This document shows positions 22,541 to 34,010 of a stretch of 64,000 bases of DNA, one piece after another. The translations under genes were made by a program, and so were the position numbers. How positions within the stretch are numbered: position 1 is the first letter of the stretch; every line of letters starts with the position of its first letter. Origin of the DNA: Brachynemurus nebulosus. Taxonomy: Eukaryota; Arthropoda; Insecta; Neuroptera; Myrmeleontidae. Where the stretch lies: the NCBI GenBank assembly GCA_035578155.1, contig JAPWDM010000001.1, forward strand, positions 10,143,543 to 10,207,542, written 5' to 3'. Under the pieces are notes generated by a model. The model did not search any database. It saw only the letters and a program-made list of their open reading frames with translations, and was not told the origin of the DNA.

Positions 22541-23039
22541 AATATTTTTCCGTACATACATATGTACATTGTACATATTTTGTTTTGTTTCATATTTAAT
22601 ACTATTTATATCATAATATAATCTTCAATTTCTTGTTTACTTAAAAATTCAATAAAAAAAAAAATTCTTCATTACATTAGCTTAGAAAATCTGTTTAATT
22701 TACATTTTTTAACATGGGATAGAACCATGCTAATTATAATGCAATAAATGAGAAACAAAACTCTATACATGTATGTGTGTTATATCACATATATGTGAAT
22801 AGTCTTCACTTGTTCTCACAAAATTCTTTAATAAAAAAGTGAAATATTTTTATACTTCATAAAGAACTGAGATATAAATATAAATTACTTATTAGACTAA
22901 CAAAGAAAGAATAAAAGTGAAAATTTACATTTTCTCGAAAAATACTTAAAATAGAAAGAAAATTATAAGAATATTTTCTTCATAATTTTTTTTTTCCTTT
23001 TCAACGATGTAAAAATCGAACTGCCTTATGATAGGATCG
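22541..23039. other. AT-rich, nothing recognised
   Basis: Contains ATACATATGTACATTGTACA-type simple sequence only. Confidence 0.45.
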
Positions 23040-23178
23040 AATGATAAAAAATGGCCAGAAAACCTACTTCTGGGCATCCGACGTGTCTGGCTAACGAACT
23101 TAGCCAAGCCAATTCAGAATCCAGTCCGCACACAAAATTTCATAAGCGTTAGACGTTTCGTTCGAGAGTTATCGTGGG

Positions 23179-23250
<72 letters not shown>

Positions 23251-23267
23251 TATATATATATATATAT

Positions 23268-23331
<64 letters not shown>

Positions 23332-23455
23332 TTTAGTGAATATCATTTTCGTATTCTAGGGACCTCAAAACAGATTTCTGCCATAGTCCCGGACTCAGAT
23401 TGCGTCATGAGACCTACTGTAATAGCTGAATTTCGAGTTTTCGAAATTCGCTAAA
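23040..23455 (+). repeat. Family R copy with long TA array
   Basis: CATCCGACGTGTCTGGCTAA and CGAACTTAGCC, then GTTTCGTTCGAGAGTTATCG, then a TA array with TAGATA interruptions (23179-23328), then AATTTTAGTGAATATCATTT, AGGGACCTCAAAACAGATTT and AATAGCTGAATTTCGAG. Confidence 0.9.
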
Positions 23456-23459
23456 ATGT

Positions 23460-24215
23460 ACTTTTATTTTCCCACAGGAATTTTCCCACAGAAATAAAAT
23501 GTTTTATCGGGGTAAAAAGTAGACTATAACATTGTTTTAACAATATGCAAAGTTCGAATGAAGTCAGTGATCATTTTTTATCGTTTTAAATATACTTTCC
23601 CAAGGAATAAGACCTCTCACAGGGTTTAGATATTTTCTCGGCGGAGAGAGTAGTCTGTGTTCCTTTCTATCCCCGCTGTAAATAATATGCAATGTTTAAA
23701 ATCAATCTTCCATTTTTTTAACAGTCAGTTGTCATTATTTCATTGTTTCATTTTAAAAACATTTTCCCTCGATCAGATACTTTCTCGGTGTAAAAACCTA
23801 TGTTTATCGCTGTATATCGTTCTATCTGCTAACAAACAGAGTTATAACTCTAGGAATCTTTTTTTGTTTCATTTGAAATATATTTTTCCACAGAAATGAG
23901 ATTTCCCACAGGAATGAGATGTTTTCCCAGGGTAAAAAGTTGTCTATGTTCTTTTTCAGCCCTCTGTTAACCATATTCGAAGTTTGAAACCAATAATCCG
24001 CTTTTTAATAGTCAACTGTCATAATTGTCATAGATTTTCCCTCGAGAATGATTTATTTTCCCGGGTTAAAAGATGGCCTATAACCGTCTCTGTCTCCCAA
24101 GCTATGTCTGTGCAAAATTTCAAGTTGACTGGTTAAGTCGTTGAAGCGTAAAAGCAAGTCAAATAAACAAACAAACAAACAAATTAACAAACTCAATTTC
24201 GCATTTATAAACGTT
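23460..24215 (+). repeat. Tandem TTTTCCCACAGG modules and 3' end of an insect-wide repeat
   Basis: Three to four diverged units with (T)TTCCC(A/T)CxG.AxxxGAxxTTTTC followed by GGGTAAAAAGTxGxCTATG and a TCxxTTTTTxAxxxTCA tract. The last ends GTGCAAAATTTCAAGTTGAC, TGGTTAAGTCGTTGAAGCGT, AAACAAACAAACAAA and TTTCGCATTTATAA. A related fragment sits at 63130-63230. Confidence 0.65.
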
Positions 24216-24289
24216 AAACAATGAATTTTTAACAACTTTAAAAGCACCAGCATACCATACTGTATCAGTTTCCACATTTCTAATTGTAA

Positions 24290-24925
24290 AAATGGCAGAC
24301 TTCCATTTAAAGTTTCTTTCCCTGTTTCAACCCCCTAAGGGATGAATTTTTAAAAGCACTGAAACTTTTGTGTTCAAACCAGTAGCCTAACACCAATTTC
24401 CATACATTTTTCTAACTCAAAAAATTACAGATTTCTATGAAAATTTTTATCCCCTATTTTACTCCTTTAGGGGGTGAATTTCCAAAAATTCCTTCTTAGT
24501 GCTCACCTACGTTATATAAGGAATCACTGTGCATAATTTCACGTTTCTAGGTGACAAACTTCCATTTAAAATTTTAATCTCCTAAGCCCTGAGGGATGAA
24601 TTTTTAAAAGCACTGGAACTTCTATGTTTAAACCAGTAACCTAAAACCAATTTCCATATTTCTAACTCAAAAAATTACATATTTCTATGAAAATTTTCAT
24701 CCCCTATTTTACCCCCTTAGGGGGTTATTTTCCAAAAATCCCTTCTTAGTGCTCACCTACGTTATATGAGGAATCCCTGTGCAAAATTTCACGTTTCTAG
24801 GTGACAGATTTCTATAAAACTTTCCAACCTTTATTTTACCCCCTTAGGGGATGAATTTCCAAAAATCCTCTCTTAGTGCTTACCTACGTTACATAAGAAA
24901 TCCCTGTTCAAAATTTCACGTTTCT
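24290..24925 (+). repeat. Tandem CCCCTTAGGGGxTGAATTT modules
   Basis: CCCTTTAGGGG-type palindromic words followed by TGAATTTxCAAAAATxC and GTGCTCACCTACGTTATATA and AATTTCACGTTTCTAGGTGA appear about 250 bp apart, three times. The last unit runs CACGTTTCTAGGCCCGCCGG into the next TA array. Confidence 0.75.
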
Positions 24926-24936
24926 AGGCCCGCCGG

Positions 24937-25561
<625 letters not shown>

Positions 25562-25562
<1 letters not shown>

Positions 25563-25580
25563 GGCGCAGTCGTTCGGATT
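25562..25580 (+). promoter_or_regulatory. Primer-binding site
   Basis: TGGCGCAGTCGTTCGGATT directly at the end of the 5' LTR. The TGGCGCAGTCG start is typical of primer sites of the 17.6/297 type of insect elements. The tRNA identity (Ser is likely from that analogy) is not tested. Confidence 0.7.
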
Positions 25581-25763
25581 GTTGTAAGCATTGTTACCGG
25601 TATTGGTGATATCGTGGGTTGTGGAATTGACGGTTTCTCAAGGAAACAATTCAATCTTAACGGCAAATTAAGAGTTGTGGTACACTTTGGTTAGCAGTGC
25701 GTGGATTTCAATCCTTCAATCAACAACGGATCTACGAGGAATGGAAATTTACTGGAGCATTCT

Positions 25764-25769
25764 GTAAGT
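25764..25769 (+). promoter_or_regulatory. Splice donor in the leader
   Basis: A perfect GTAAGT lies 66 bases before the first gag ATG. In gypsy-type elements a leader donor produces the spliced env message, so this may be a leftover of env expression. Confidence 0.45.
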
Positions 25770-25829
25770 AGAGTAAATTGCATATTTTTCGCTGCTTATA
25801 TTTTTTGTTCCTGCTTTTTCCTTTTTCGT

Positions 25830-27254
25830 ATGTCTTTCATCGTAAAATCAAAATTGTTTAAATTATCACACAGACCATATCCTAGATCGAAAATCCCTCA
25901 ACTAAACGGCGCAGAAAACGCAATAGTTGAGTCAAACGTGAGCATATCGGAGGATACGATAAGCAACGTTAACTTAGATTTAATTAGTAATAGTAATATT
26001 GAAACAGTTCAATCAAATAATTTAAATACAAATACAAATAATTCAATTAGTTTAGAAAGTTTAGATTTTAATAAATATTATAATACAAAAATGCAAGTCA
26101 ACGAAAATGCAGTTAGTGGATTCTCACAAGTGCTCGAAGCATTTAGAATACCGGATCCAATTAAATTCCTACCTGAATTTAATGGAAACCCGAGAACATT
26201 GCATGATTTTATCGAAAATGTAGATGAAATCATAGCATGTGTAAGTGTCGATTGGACACAGGGATACGGTAAATTATCGATACGGGCTATCCGTAATAAA
26301 ATTGTAGGAGAGGCTAACGAAATCTTAAACATGTACGGTACTCCCACAGATTGGCAATCAATCAAATCAAATTTAATTTCACACTATGCGGACAAACGAA
26401 ACGAGACAAACTTAATTAGGGAACTTTATAGTCTAAAACAAAATCAAAATCAGAAAATGGAAGAATTTTACGCGAAAGTAATCGAAATACTTTCCTCATT
26501 AGTTAATTTCACCAAATTAAACGAAAATGATTCCATTGCAATAAATTCTAAATTACAATTATTTAAAAATTTGGCAAAAGACGTATTTTTAGCTGGACTT
26601 AGAAAACCTATTGGGTCAGTCGTACGTGCACGAAACCCAGACACAATTCAAAACGCATTTGAATACGCTATCAAAGAACAAAATATTCACTACCATCAAA
26701 AATCATATCAACAAATTACAGTTAAACCTCCAATATCCGCACCTGTACCGATTAGAACACACAATTTTCATAATCCCCAACAATACCAAAAACAGTTTAT
26801 CACACATACACCGTTTAACACACAAAATAATATTCAACAAACGCGACCATTTTATACACAAAATAATAATCAACAAATACGACAATTCAACACACAAAAT
26901 AATACAAAACAGTTACCGCGACCAACACCTATGGACTTAGGCAGTAATAGGTTAAGCATTAGACAACCTAACACACAACAGCAACAATCACGCCCTAATT
27001 TTCAACAACAACAACAACAACAACCATTTAGACGTAATATTTTCCAACCCCAAAGTAGACCGACTTTTGCTTCAAACGAACTTTTTAACACAGAAGCATC
27101 AGGATTTAGTTCATTAGACGAATACGTAGTTGACGAAAATTATGACGAAAACAGTTATTTGGTAGACGAATACGAACAGACAGACCAAAATAATCAAAAT
27201 GAGATCGATGACCAAAATTTTCGGTTAATCTCGGACAACAATTTGGATACGTAG
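25830..27254 (+). CDS. gag: Gag polyprotein
   Basis: 474 residues from the first in-frame ATG (MSFIVKSKLF); the frame is open back to 25701 without an earlier ATG. The N-terminal third is Asn/Ser rich. The capsid-like core has PEFNGNPRTLHDFIENVDEI and, further on, YADKRNETNLIREL, typical of insect gypsy Gag. The C-terminal third is Gln/Asn rich with repeated 'NTQNN' and ends in acidic DDQNFRLISDNNLDT. No CCHC zinc knuckle is visible, which is usual for errantiviruses. Gag assembles the particle that packages the element RNA. The stop at 27252 is bypassed by a -1 shift, see the next entry. Confidence 0.9.
   Translation: MSFIVKSKLFKLSHRPYPRSKIPQLNGAENAIVESNVSISEDTISNVNLDLISNSNIETVQSNNLNTNTNNSISLESLDFNKYYNTKMQVNENAVSGFSQVLEAFRIPDPIKFLPEFNGNPRTLHDFIENVDEIIACVSVDWTQGYGKLSIRAIRNKIVGEANEILNMYGTPTDWQSIKSNLISHYADKRNETNLIRELYSLKQNQNQKMEEFYAKVIEILSSLVNFTKLNENDSIAINSKLQLFKNLAKDVFLAGLRKPIGSVVRARNPDTIQNAFEYAIKEQNIHYHQKSYQQITVKPPISAPVPIRTHNFHNPQQYQKQFITHTPFNTQNNIQQTRPFYTQNNNQQIRQFNTQNNTKQLPRPTPMDLGSNRLSIRQPNTQQQQSRPNFQQQQQQQPFRRNIFQPQSRPTFASNELFNTEASGFSSLDEYVVDENYDENSYLVDEYEQTDQNNQNEIDDQNFRLISDNNLDT
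27215..27221 (+). promoter_or_regulatory. Probable -1 ribosomal frameshift heptamer
   Basis: A AAT TTT in the gag frame fits X XXY YYZ. It lies 4 bases after the last stop of the pol frame (TGA 27209-27211) and 31 bases before the gag stop. Slipping back one base here gives an open path into protease. It is the only such heptamer I see in the 45-base overlap. Confidence 0.65.
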
Positions 27255-30200
27255 ATTTAAATCTTCATGAATCTACTTTACCCTATATACATATTACTGA
27301 CCAAAAAGACTGTACACCCTTAAAATTTTTAATTGATACTGGTTCTTCAAATTCTTTCCTTAATCCTGAATTAGTTCATCCAGACCTTACAACCGAAATT
27401 AAACCTACCACTATTAAATCACTTTTAGGATCATATAATGTTACAAAAAAGGCAAAATTACCCATCTTTAGTGAATTCAATCAAGACGGTACAATAGATT
27501 TTCTTCTTTTGCGATTTCACGGTTATTTTGACGGACTTATTGGACTTGACATACTTAACCAACTTCAAGCTCAAATTGATATTCCCAGTAAACGATTAAT
27601 AACACCATTTTCTACAAATAGATTGTTGTTCAAACCCAACATCACAAGTGGCATACACATAATTGAACCCAATTGTAAACAATTAGTCAAAATTCCAACA
27701 GACGTACAATCAGGCGACGTATTATTACATGACATAAAAATTCAAAATAAATTTTCGATTCCTTCTGGCGTATACAATGTTAAAGATTGGCATATACTCG
27801 CACCTGTTTTAAATCACACAAACAGTGCACAAAAATTTTTAATCGAACAGCCACTCAAAGTAGAAATTTTAAATCACGAAATTATTGACTGTAACTTTAA
27901 CCAATTTCAAACTGATAACGACAAGGAATTACCCCCGATCGAATCTCTTATTAGGACCGAACATTTAAATAGCGAAGAAAGACAAGCTTTGTTTAAACTT
28001 TGTCGTAAATATGAGGATGTTTTTTATAAAGAAGGTCAAGATCTTTCATTTACGAATAAAATTAAACATGAAATAAAAACAACTGACGATCTACCCGTTT
28101 ATACCAAATCCTATCGGTATCCTTATATTCATAAGGATGAGGTTAAGAAGCAAATTGATAAGATGCTCCATCAAGGCATCATAAGACCAAGCTATTCTCC
28201 TTGGAGTAGTCCAATTTGGATAGTTCCTAAAAAACTAGACCAAAGCGGAGTACGAAAATGGCGATTAGTGGTGGACTATAGGAAACTTAACGAAAAAACT
28301 ATAGGGGATAAATATCCAATCCCAAACATCACAGATATACTAGACAAACTTGGTAAATGCATGTATTTCACTACTCTAGACTTAGCATCTGGTTTCCGTC
28401 AGATAGAAGTTCATCCTAGGGACATTGAGAAAACTGCTTTTACTGTAGACCATGGACATTTCGAACATGTTCGCATGCCATTTGGACTAAAAAACGCTCC
28501 ATCAACTTTCCAAAGAGTTATGGATAACGTTCTAAAAGATCTACAAGGTACAATTTGTCTTGTATACATGGATGATATAATTATCTTTTCCACTTCGCTT
28601 CAAGAACATATTATTAATCTCGATAAAGTTTTTAGCAGACTAAAGGACGCAAATTTAAAAATTCAGTTAGACAAAAGCGAATTTTTGAAACGGGAAGTAG
28701 CTTTTCTGGGACACATAGTATCAGAAGCAGGTGTAAAACCTAATCCTGATAAAGTAGCTGCTATTAGGAAATTCCCTGTACCAAAAACACAAAAAGATAT
28801 TAAATCTTTTCTGGGACTTCTTGGATACTACAGGAAATTTATTAAGGACTTCGCTAGGTTAACAAAACCAATGACTAAATGTTTGAAGAAAGGTGAAACA
28901 GTTAAACATACACCCGAGTTCCTTAAATGTTTCGAAACATGTAAAGACCTCTTGACAAACGACCCAATCCTTGCCTATCCAGACTTTAACAAAGAATTTA
29001 TTTTGACAACGGACGCAAGCAATGTAGCAATCGGAGCAGTCCTTTCCCAAGGACCTATTGGTAAAGATAACCCAATATGTTACGCTTCTAGGACTTTAAC
29101 CGACTCAGAATCACATTACTCTACCATAGAAAAAGAACTCTTATCAATCGTATGGGCAACCAAATATTTCAGGCCTTACTTATACGGACGAAAATTTACC
29201 ATAATTACTGACCATCAACCACTCAGATGGCTCATGTCACTTAAAGAACCAAACAGTAAATTAGTAAGATGGCGACTTAAACTTGAAGAATTTGACTACA
29301 AAATTATACACAAACCAGGTCGACAAAATACTAACGCAGACGCCCTTTCACGAATTATAATTGACAGTAACCCCCATACTAATGACGATTCTACGCAAGA
29401 CACTTCTACACAAGACACTTCTACACAAACAGTACATAGTGCATCAGAGGATGATACCTCCTTAATTCGAATCTCTGAAAACCCCCTTAATGATTTTAAA
29501 AATCAATTAATCATATTAAAAGATGAAAACATTCAAACTGCAACTAAACGCAAATTCCAAATTCTTTTTAATACACGTCGACGTATTACAATTACACTTT
29601 CTGCTGACGACGACGATATTTTAATCTCAGTTATAAAAGAAAACATTCCACCGAAGGTAACTTTAGCTATATACTGTCCTGATGACGAATTATTTATTAA
29701 AATTCAAAGAATATATTCTGATTATTTCTCTCAAGGTAAACAGTACAAAATTATTCGATCAACTAAACTATTAGAAGACGTTTTAGAAGATGACCAACAA
29801 GACGAATTAATAAAAAAATATCATGACTTTAGACATACAGGAATTAACGAAACCTTTAAACATATCAGAAGAGAACATTACTTTCCAAATCTAAAATCAA
29901 AAATTTCTTATTATGTTAATAATTGTAAATTGTGTAACGAAAATAAATATGACAGACGACCACCAAAACAAAATTTTGAATTAACAGAAACACCATCACA
30001 GCCACTCGAAATTGTACACATTGATATATTTTATTTGGACAAATTAATATATTTAACAATTGTAGATAAATTTTCACGTTTTGGCCAAGCATACCCAATC
30101 GAAACAAGAAATACATCCCATATCCTTGAGGCTCTAGCACAATACATATCCCAATACGGTAGTCCTAAAAATATTGTAGTCGATTCAGAAAAAGGATTTG

Positions 30201-30862
30201 ACTCAATACGTTTTCGACAATTTTGTGACACGTATAGTATTAATATACACATAACAGCTGTTAGAAGTTCAACATCAAATTCTCCTGTAGAGAGATTCCA
30301 TTCTTCTATCCTTGAAAAATATCGTATCACACATGCAACTGATAAAAGCAGCTCAGCTGATTTAAAAATGCTACATACAGTTTTTGTTTACAATAATTCA
30401 ATTCATACCGCGATTAAATGTACACCATATAAATTATTTTTCGGACGTAAATATGACATTAAATTAACTGCCGACCCAGCAATAGTACAACAAGAACGCG
30501 AAAAATTTCAACGTGAATCTTATCAGAACCAAATTCAACAAAAAGAAAACAAAATTAATACTCTAAATAGTAATCGCGAATCCCCAATTGATTATAAAGA
30601 AAAACAAACTACATATTTTCAGGAAAATAAACATAATTCCAAATTACACCCAAAATTTAAACAAATTACAGTAAAAACTAATAATAAGGTAACGGTAACA
30701 GACGATAAAAATCGTAAAATCCCAAAACAAAAATTAAGACGACCTTTGTTACAGGGCAATATTAACAATAATGACAACGGTGACGACACAGAAAATCGAG
30801 ATACGCGACCTAACGAACAACCCGGGACTAGTGGCTATAGAAATAGGACAAGCGAAACTTAA
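27221..30862 (+). CDS. pol: Pol polyprotein: protease, reverse transcriptase, RNase H, integrase
   Basis: About 1,213 residues from the frameshift site; uninterrupted. Protease: LIDTGSSNSFL near residue 37. Reverse transcriptase: WRLVVDYRKLNEKT, FRQIEVHPRDIEKTAFT, then the active-site box LVYMDDIIIFS near residue 449. RNase H: LTTDASNVAIGAVLSQ, YSTIEKELLSIVW, TNADALSR. Integrase: zinc-binding HTG...H...CKLC near residue 870, then Asp in HIDIFY, Asp in VVDSEKGFDS and Glu in SPVERFHSS with 35 residues between the last two (DD35E). The order PR-RT-RH-IN places it in Ty3/gypsy. All catalytic residues are present, so the enzyme set looks functional. The protein ends in a basic, Asn-rich tail. Confidence 0.96.
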   Translation, partial: SVNLGQQFGYVDLNLHESTLPYIHITDQKDCTPLKFLIDTGSSNSFLNPELVHPDLTTEIKPTTIKSLLGSYNVTKKAKLPIFSEFNQDGTIDFLLLRFHGYFDGLIGLDILNQLQAQIDIPSKRLITPFSTNRLLFKPNITSGIHIIEPNCKQLVKIPTDVQSGDVLLHDIKIQNKFSIPSGVYNVKDWHILAPVLNHTNSAQKFLIEQPLKVEILNHEIIDCNFNQFQTDNDKELPPIESLIRTEHLNSEERQALFKLCRKYEDVFYKEGQDLSFTNKIKHEIKTTDDLPVYTKSYRYPYIHKDEVKKQIDKMLHQGIIRPSYSPWSSPIWIVPKKLDQSGVRKWRLVVDYRKLNEKTIGDKYPIPNITDILDKLGKCMYFTTLDLASGFRQIEVHPRDIEKTAFTVDHGHFEHVRMPFGLKNAPSTFQRVMDNVLKDLQGTICLVYMDDIIIFSTSLQEHIINLDKVFSRLKDANLKIQLDKSEFLKREVAFLGHIVSEAGVKPNPDKVAAIRKFPVPKTQKDIKSFLGLLGYYRKFIKDFARLTKPMTKCLKKGETVKHTPEFLKCFETCKDLLTNDPILAYPDFNKEFILTTDASNVAIGAVLSQGPIGKDNPICYASRTLTDSESHYSTIEKELLSIVWATKYFRPYLYGRKFTIITDHQPLRWLMSLKEPNSKLVRWRLKLEEFDYKIIHKPGRQNTNADALSRIIIDSNPHTNDDSTQDTSTQDTSTQTVHSASEDDTSLIRISENPLNDFKNQLIILKDENIQTATKRKFQILFNTRRRITITLSADDDDILISVIKENIPPKVTLAIYCPDDELFIKIQRIYSDYFSQGKQYKIIRSTKLLEDVLEDDQQDELIKKYHDFRHTGINETFKHIRREHYFPNLKSKISYYVNNCKLCNENKYDRRPPKQNFELTETPSQPLEIVHIDIFYLDKLIYLTIVDKFSRFGQAYPIETRNTSHILEALAQYISQYGSPKNIVVDSEKGFDSIRFRQFCDTYSINIHITAVRSSTSNSPVERFHSSILEKYRITHATDKSSSADLKMLHTVFVYNNSIHTAIKCTPYKLFFGRKYDIKLTADPAIVQQEREKFQRESYQNQIQQKENKINTLNSNRESPIDYKEKQTTYFQENKHNSKLHPKFKQITVKTNNKVTVTDDKNRKIPKQKLRRPLLQGNINNNDNGDDTENRDTRPNEQPGTSGYRNRTSET

Positions 30863-30902
30863 CTAAGAATTTAAAACAAATTTATACTCAAAATTAATCT
30901 TT

Positions 30903-31421
30903 AGTTTAACAAATCGTGAACAAAACTTTCTAAATTCAATACAACATGACTATCATATAATTTATAATATCGACCTCTTTTATTCACATTTGATTCAACT
31001 AGCTAAAGCTCTAAATTGGCAAAACTCAATGTACTTTCTACCTTAATATTAACCCCTGAAGAATTAAACCATTAACCACTAAAAACAAATCTGTAATTCC
31101 CTATCCTGTTATCCTAAGCGGAAAATATGTAAATTACTTTTCACAGAAAGAATGTTTACGGCTAAATAAAATCTACATATGCGGCAAAGAAGATCTAACC
31201 AAGTACCTACATCAAATCACTGCTTTAACCATGCAATTCGTGAATAAATGGGAAGTTGCATCTACGAGGAATTTAACGAACAAACAATAGTCAGACGTCT
31301 AACACCACAACTCGTTATATTGAAAACCGTTAAAGAAAATCAATCAATTTCAACTACTTGCGGTATTAACCAACGATTCAAGGGACAATACTCATCTATT
31401 TTCACCAATGTGAAATCATAA
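30903..31421 (+). pseudogene. env: Env remnant
   Basis: Three short stretches that look like pieces of an errantivirus envelope protein lie between pol and the polypurine tract: 30903-31046 (stop TAA at 31044), about 31093-31200 in another frame (with Cys-containing KIYICGKEDL), and 31251-31421 (LVILKTVKEN; stop TAA at 31419). The interval is only about 0.5 kb against the 1.4 kb or so usual for env, and it has stops, a frame change and missing sequence. It cannot make an envelope protein. The assignment rests on general resemblance read by eye. Confidence 0.5.
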
Positions 31422-31627
31422 ACATCATCCTGTACAAAAACCAGGAACTCAACAAAACACAACTTCATATATTACCTCCACACGAACTCCAAATTAAAGA
31501 ACAAAAAAAAAATTGTTACCTAAAATCAACCTGAAAAAAAAAATTCATCACCTACAACACAAATAAATTATTTTTCGTCTGGCCATCCCAATTGAACCAA
31601 AGGCTCATATGGTCTATGCCAGAAAGT

Positions 31628-31638
31628 CAGAGGGGAGG
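31628..31638 (+). promoter_or_regulatory. Polypurine tract
   Basis: AGAGGGGAGG immediately before the 3' LTR, the expected second-strand primer. Confidence 0.85.
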
Positions 31639-32095
31639 AGTTATGTAACCATCACATCCGCTCTAATACTTAATTAATACATATTATACTTTTATACATT
31701 TAATCAATATTTTTGTAATATTAAGAATTGTACAATGTATGTAGACAATAAGTAATAATTCATCCCATAAGGAACTCATATAGATAATTATTTAATTTTT
31801 CATGTATCTAAAAATAACAAAAGCTTAATCATCAAAAACTACTAAATAATTAAATACAATGTATTGAGACAAAGGAATTGCAATGATATTATTTTACAGT
31901 TACATCTTTCTCATTTTTGCTTATTCAGCAATCTCTTTGTCTAAATTACTTATAAATAAGGTAACTCAGTGAATTATCTGATTTTTGTTCGATCTAGCTG
32001 GCAATAGTAACACCAGTGATATATTGTAAAAACAATTTTGTATTTTTAAACTTAAAATAAAATTTTTAAAAACTAACTTTAATTGTTACGGAACG

Positions 32096-32100
<5 letters not shown>
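31639..32100 (+). repeat. 3' LTR
   Basis: 462 bp, same length as the 5' LTR. The only difference I see is G for A in TTACGGAACGTAACT. Confidence 0.97.

Positions 32101-32188
<88 letters not shown>
32101..32188. repeat. (TA)n array, right of the LTR element
   Basis: Continuation of the array at 24938-25100. Begins ATATAT directly after the LTR. Confidence 0.97.
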
Positions 32189-32191
<3 letters not shown>

Positions 32192-32545
32192 TAATAAAAT
32201 TATTGGATTTAAATAGATATGCATGTATAAAATTAAATTTAAAATTGCCCGCGTATCGAATTCGATTTTTTTATTGGTTAATGTAAAATACTAACAATGT
32301 ATCAGAGACAATATACGAACATAAATTGTATATTGTATTTATGGATATTATATTATTACCTAAGACAAACGTTTTCTTAAAGTTGTAGCATGGGAATTCC
32401 TTAAATTCCTAAGTAATGAGTTATGCTTAAATTTAACTGAGTGCGAGTATACCTTTAAATTTCTTTTTTAAAAAAAAAAAAAAATACTGCTGTATTGTTA
32501 TTATCTTATCTTTTTCTTTTGTTTAATAAAAAGATATAATAGTCT
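32189..32545. other. AT-rich, fragment of family Q
   Basis: GAATTCCTTAAATTCCTAAG and TTATGCTTAAATTTAACTGA at about 32393-32445 match family Q (58048-58090). Nothing else recognised. Confidence 0.45.
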
Positions 32546-33229
32546 AAGATCCCGCAGCTGATTTCTGCAGGTATCTGTTTTTTTAATGAAACTTAATTTA
32601 AATTAATGCTTAATGGCAATATAATACATTGCCCCCGGATTGCCAGCTCTCAATCGGCCGCAACCTCTAAGTTGCCAGGTGTTAACAGGTATATTGTTGT
32701 TAATAATACATGGCTGCCTGTGAAAAAATAGTCGCAAGTTATGGTTGCCATTACTTTTAGTTAATTACTCTCTTATTAGTCAGCTGCAATTATTGAAAAA
32801 AAAAATTATACATATTGATCAATCAAGGTAATGAAAATATTGTTACATATGTACAATGTAATACATATTTCATTGCCTAGATTGATCAATATGTATAATT
32901 TTTTGTTCAATAATTGCAGCTGAGATGTGATAAGAGAGTAATTAATTAAAAGTAATGGCAACCATAACTTGCGGCTATTTTTTCACAGGCAACCATAGAT
33001 TATCGTGTTCAGAAAAAATAAAACTTTAATTTAATATCTAATTTTCTCAAAAAACACGTGACCGCAAATTATTAACAACAATATACCTGTTAACACCTGG
33101 CAACCTAGAGGCTGCGGCCGATTGAGAGCTGGCAACCCGGGAGCAATGTATTACATTGCCATTAAGGATTCATTTAAATTAAGTTTCATTAAAAAGACAG
33201 ATACCTGCAGAAATCAGCTGCGGGATCTT
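32546..33229. mobile_element. 684-bp palindromic element
   Basis: Inverted arms of nearly 300 bp starting AAGATCCCGCAGCTGATTTC and TGCAGGTATCTGT, mirrored by ACAGATACCTGCAGAAATCA and GCTGCGGGATCTT. Inner landmarks on both arms: CTCTCAATCGGCCGCA, GCCAGGTGTTAACAGGTATA, ATTGATCAATATGTATAAT. The right arm carries an extra block of about 60 bp near 33000. Target duplication not certain (AAGATA on both sides). Confidence 0.9.
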
Positions 33230-33235
33230 GTACTA

Positions 33236-33312
33236 TAAGATAACTTCTTTTAAAAATATCTAGATAAAATATAATAGATAACAAAAACGTTATCTAGATA
33301 AGCACAACACTG
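33236..33312 (-). mobile_element. hAT-like terminus with TTATCTAGATAA repeats
   Basis: ATATCTAGATAAAATATAAT, AACGTTATCTAGATAA, ending GCACAACACTG. It is the mirror of the terminus at 12257 and, like it, next to CACTAGGGAC. Confidence 0.55.
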
Positions 33313-33846
33313 GCACTAGGGACTAAAACTTACACTTTATCCGTGATTATGAAGCACAGAAGTGTGTACTTTTAGCTCCGGAATTACAATATTTTAATTG
33401 CTTAATATTTGTAAACAAATTAATTAAGCAAAATAATCTTTTTTTATTAAAATTTTTACATAAATTATTAATATTATAGTCCGTCTTTTTGACTTTTTAT
33501 TGTACCTACCTATAAATATTAGATAGGTGGTATATTTAATGAATTTTTTATTACTATTTTTACATAAAATATATAATTATTGTTCAAGTTTTCCTTAAAC
33601 TCTTTTTTTGTACCTAACTGTTATTATCCATACAATTTGTTTAGGAATTTGTAAAACAAGTAGTGGGAATCGTAGAATTTAGGTATGCGAAATAATAAAT
33701 AAATAGCTACTGCCGTTAGCTATTTAGGCAATTAGGCAAGGTTTATCTAATAGGGTTTGACAGTTCATAAAAGTTGTGCTTTTTTGTGTGAAAATTACAA
33801 ATGAACATATTTTTTTGGGGGGTTGTCAATTTGTCATTCTTATTTT
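33313..33846. other. AT-rich, decayed fragment of the 5658 hairpin family
   Basis: CACTAGGGACTAAAACTTAC ... TTTTAGCTCCGGAATTACAA resembles 5750-5860. The remainder is unrecognised. Confidence 0.4.
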
Positions 33847-34010
33847 TAGGGTGCCGTGTAAAGAGGGAAATGGAATCCTTATAATATTACTCTCGCGTTT
33901 GTCCGTCCATCCGTTCGTCTGTCACAGATGGTTTTCTTAAAAACTATGTAACGTAGGAATTTGATATTTGGCACAATGTTAAGTTTTTGACGATGCGCAC
34001 ATACGAGTAC
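33847..34010 (+). repeat. Insect-type repeat with GTCCGTCCATCCGTTCGTCTG
   Basis: TAGGGTGCCGTGTAAAGAGG followed by GTCCGTCCATCCGTTCGTCT and GTCACAG, a pattern recurrent in arthropod dispersed repeats. No frame. Confidence 0.5.
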
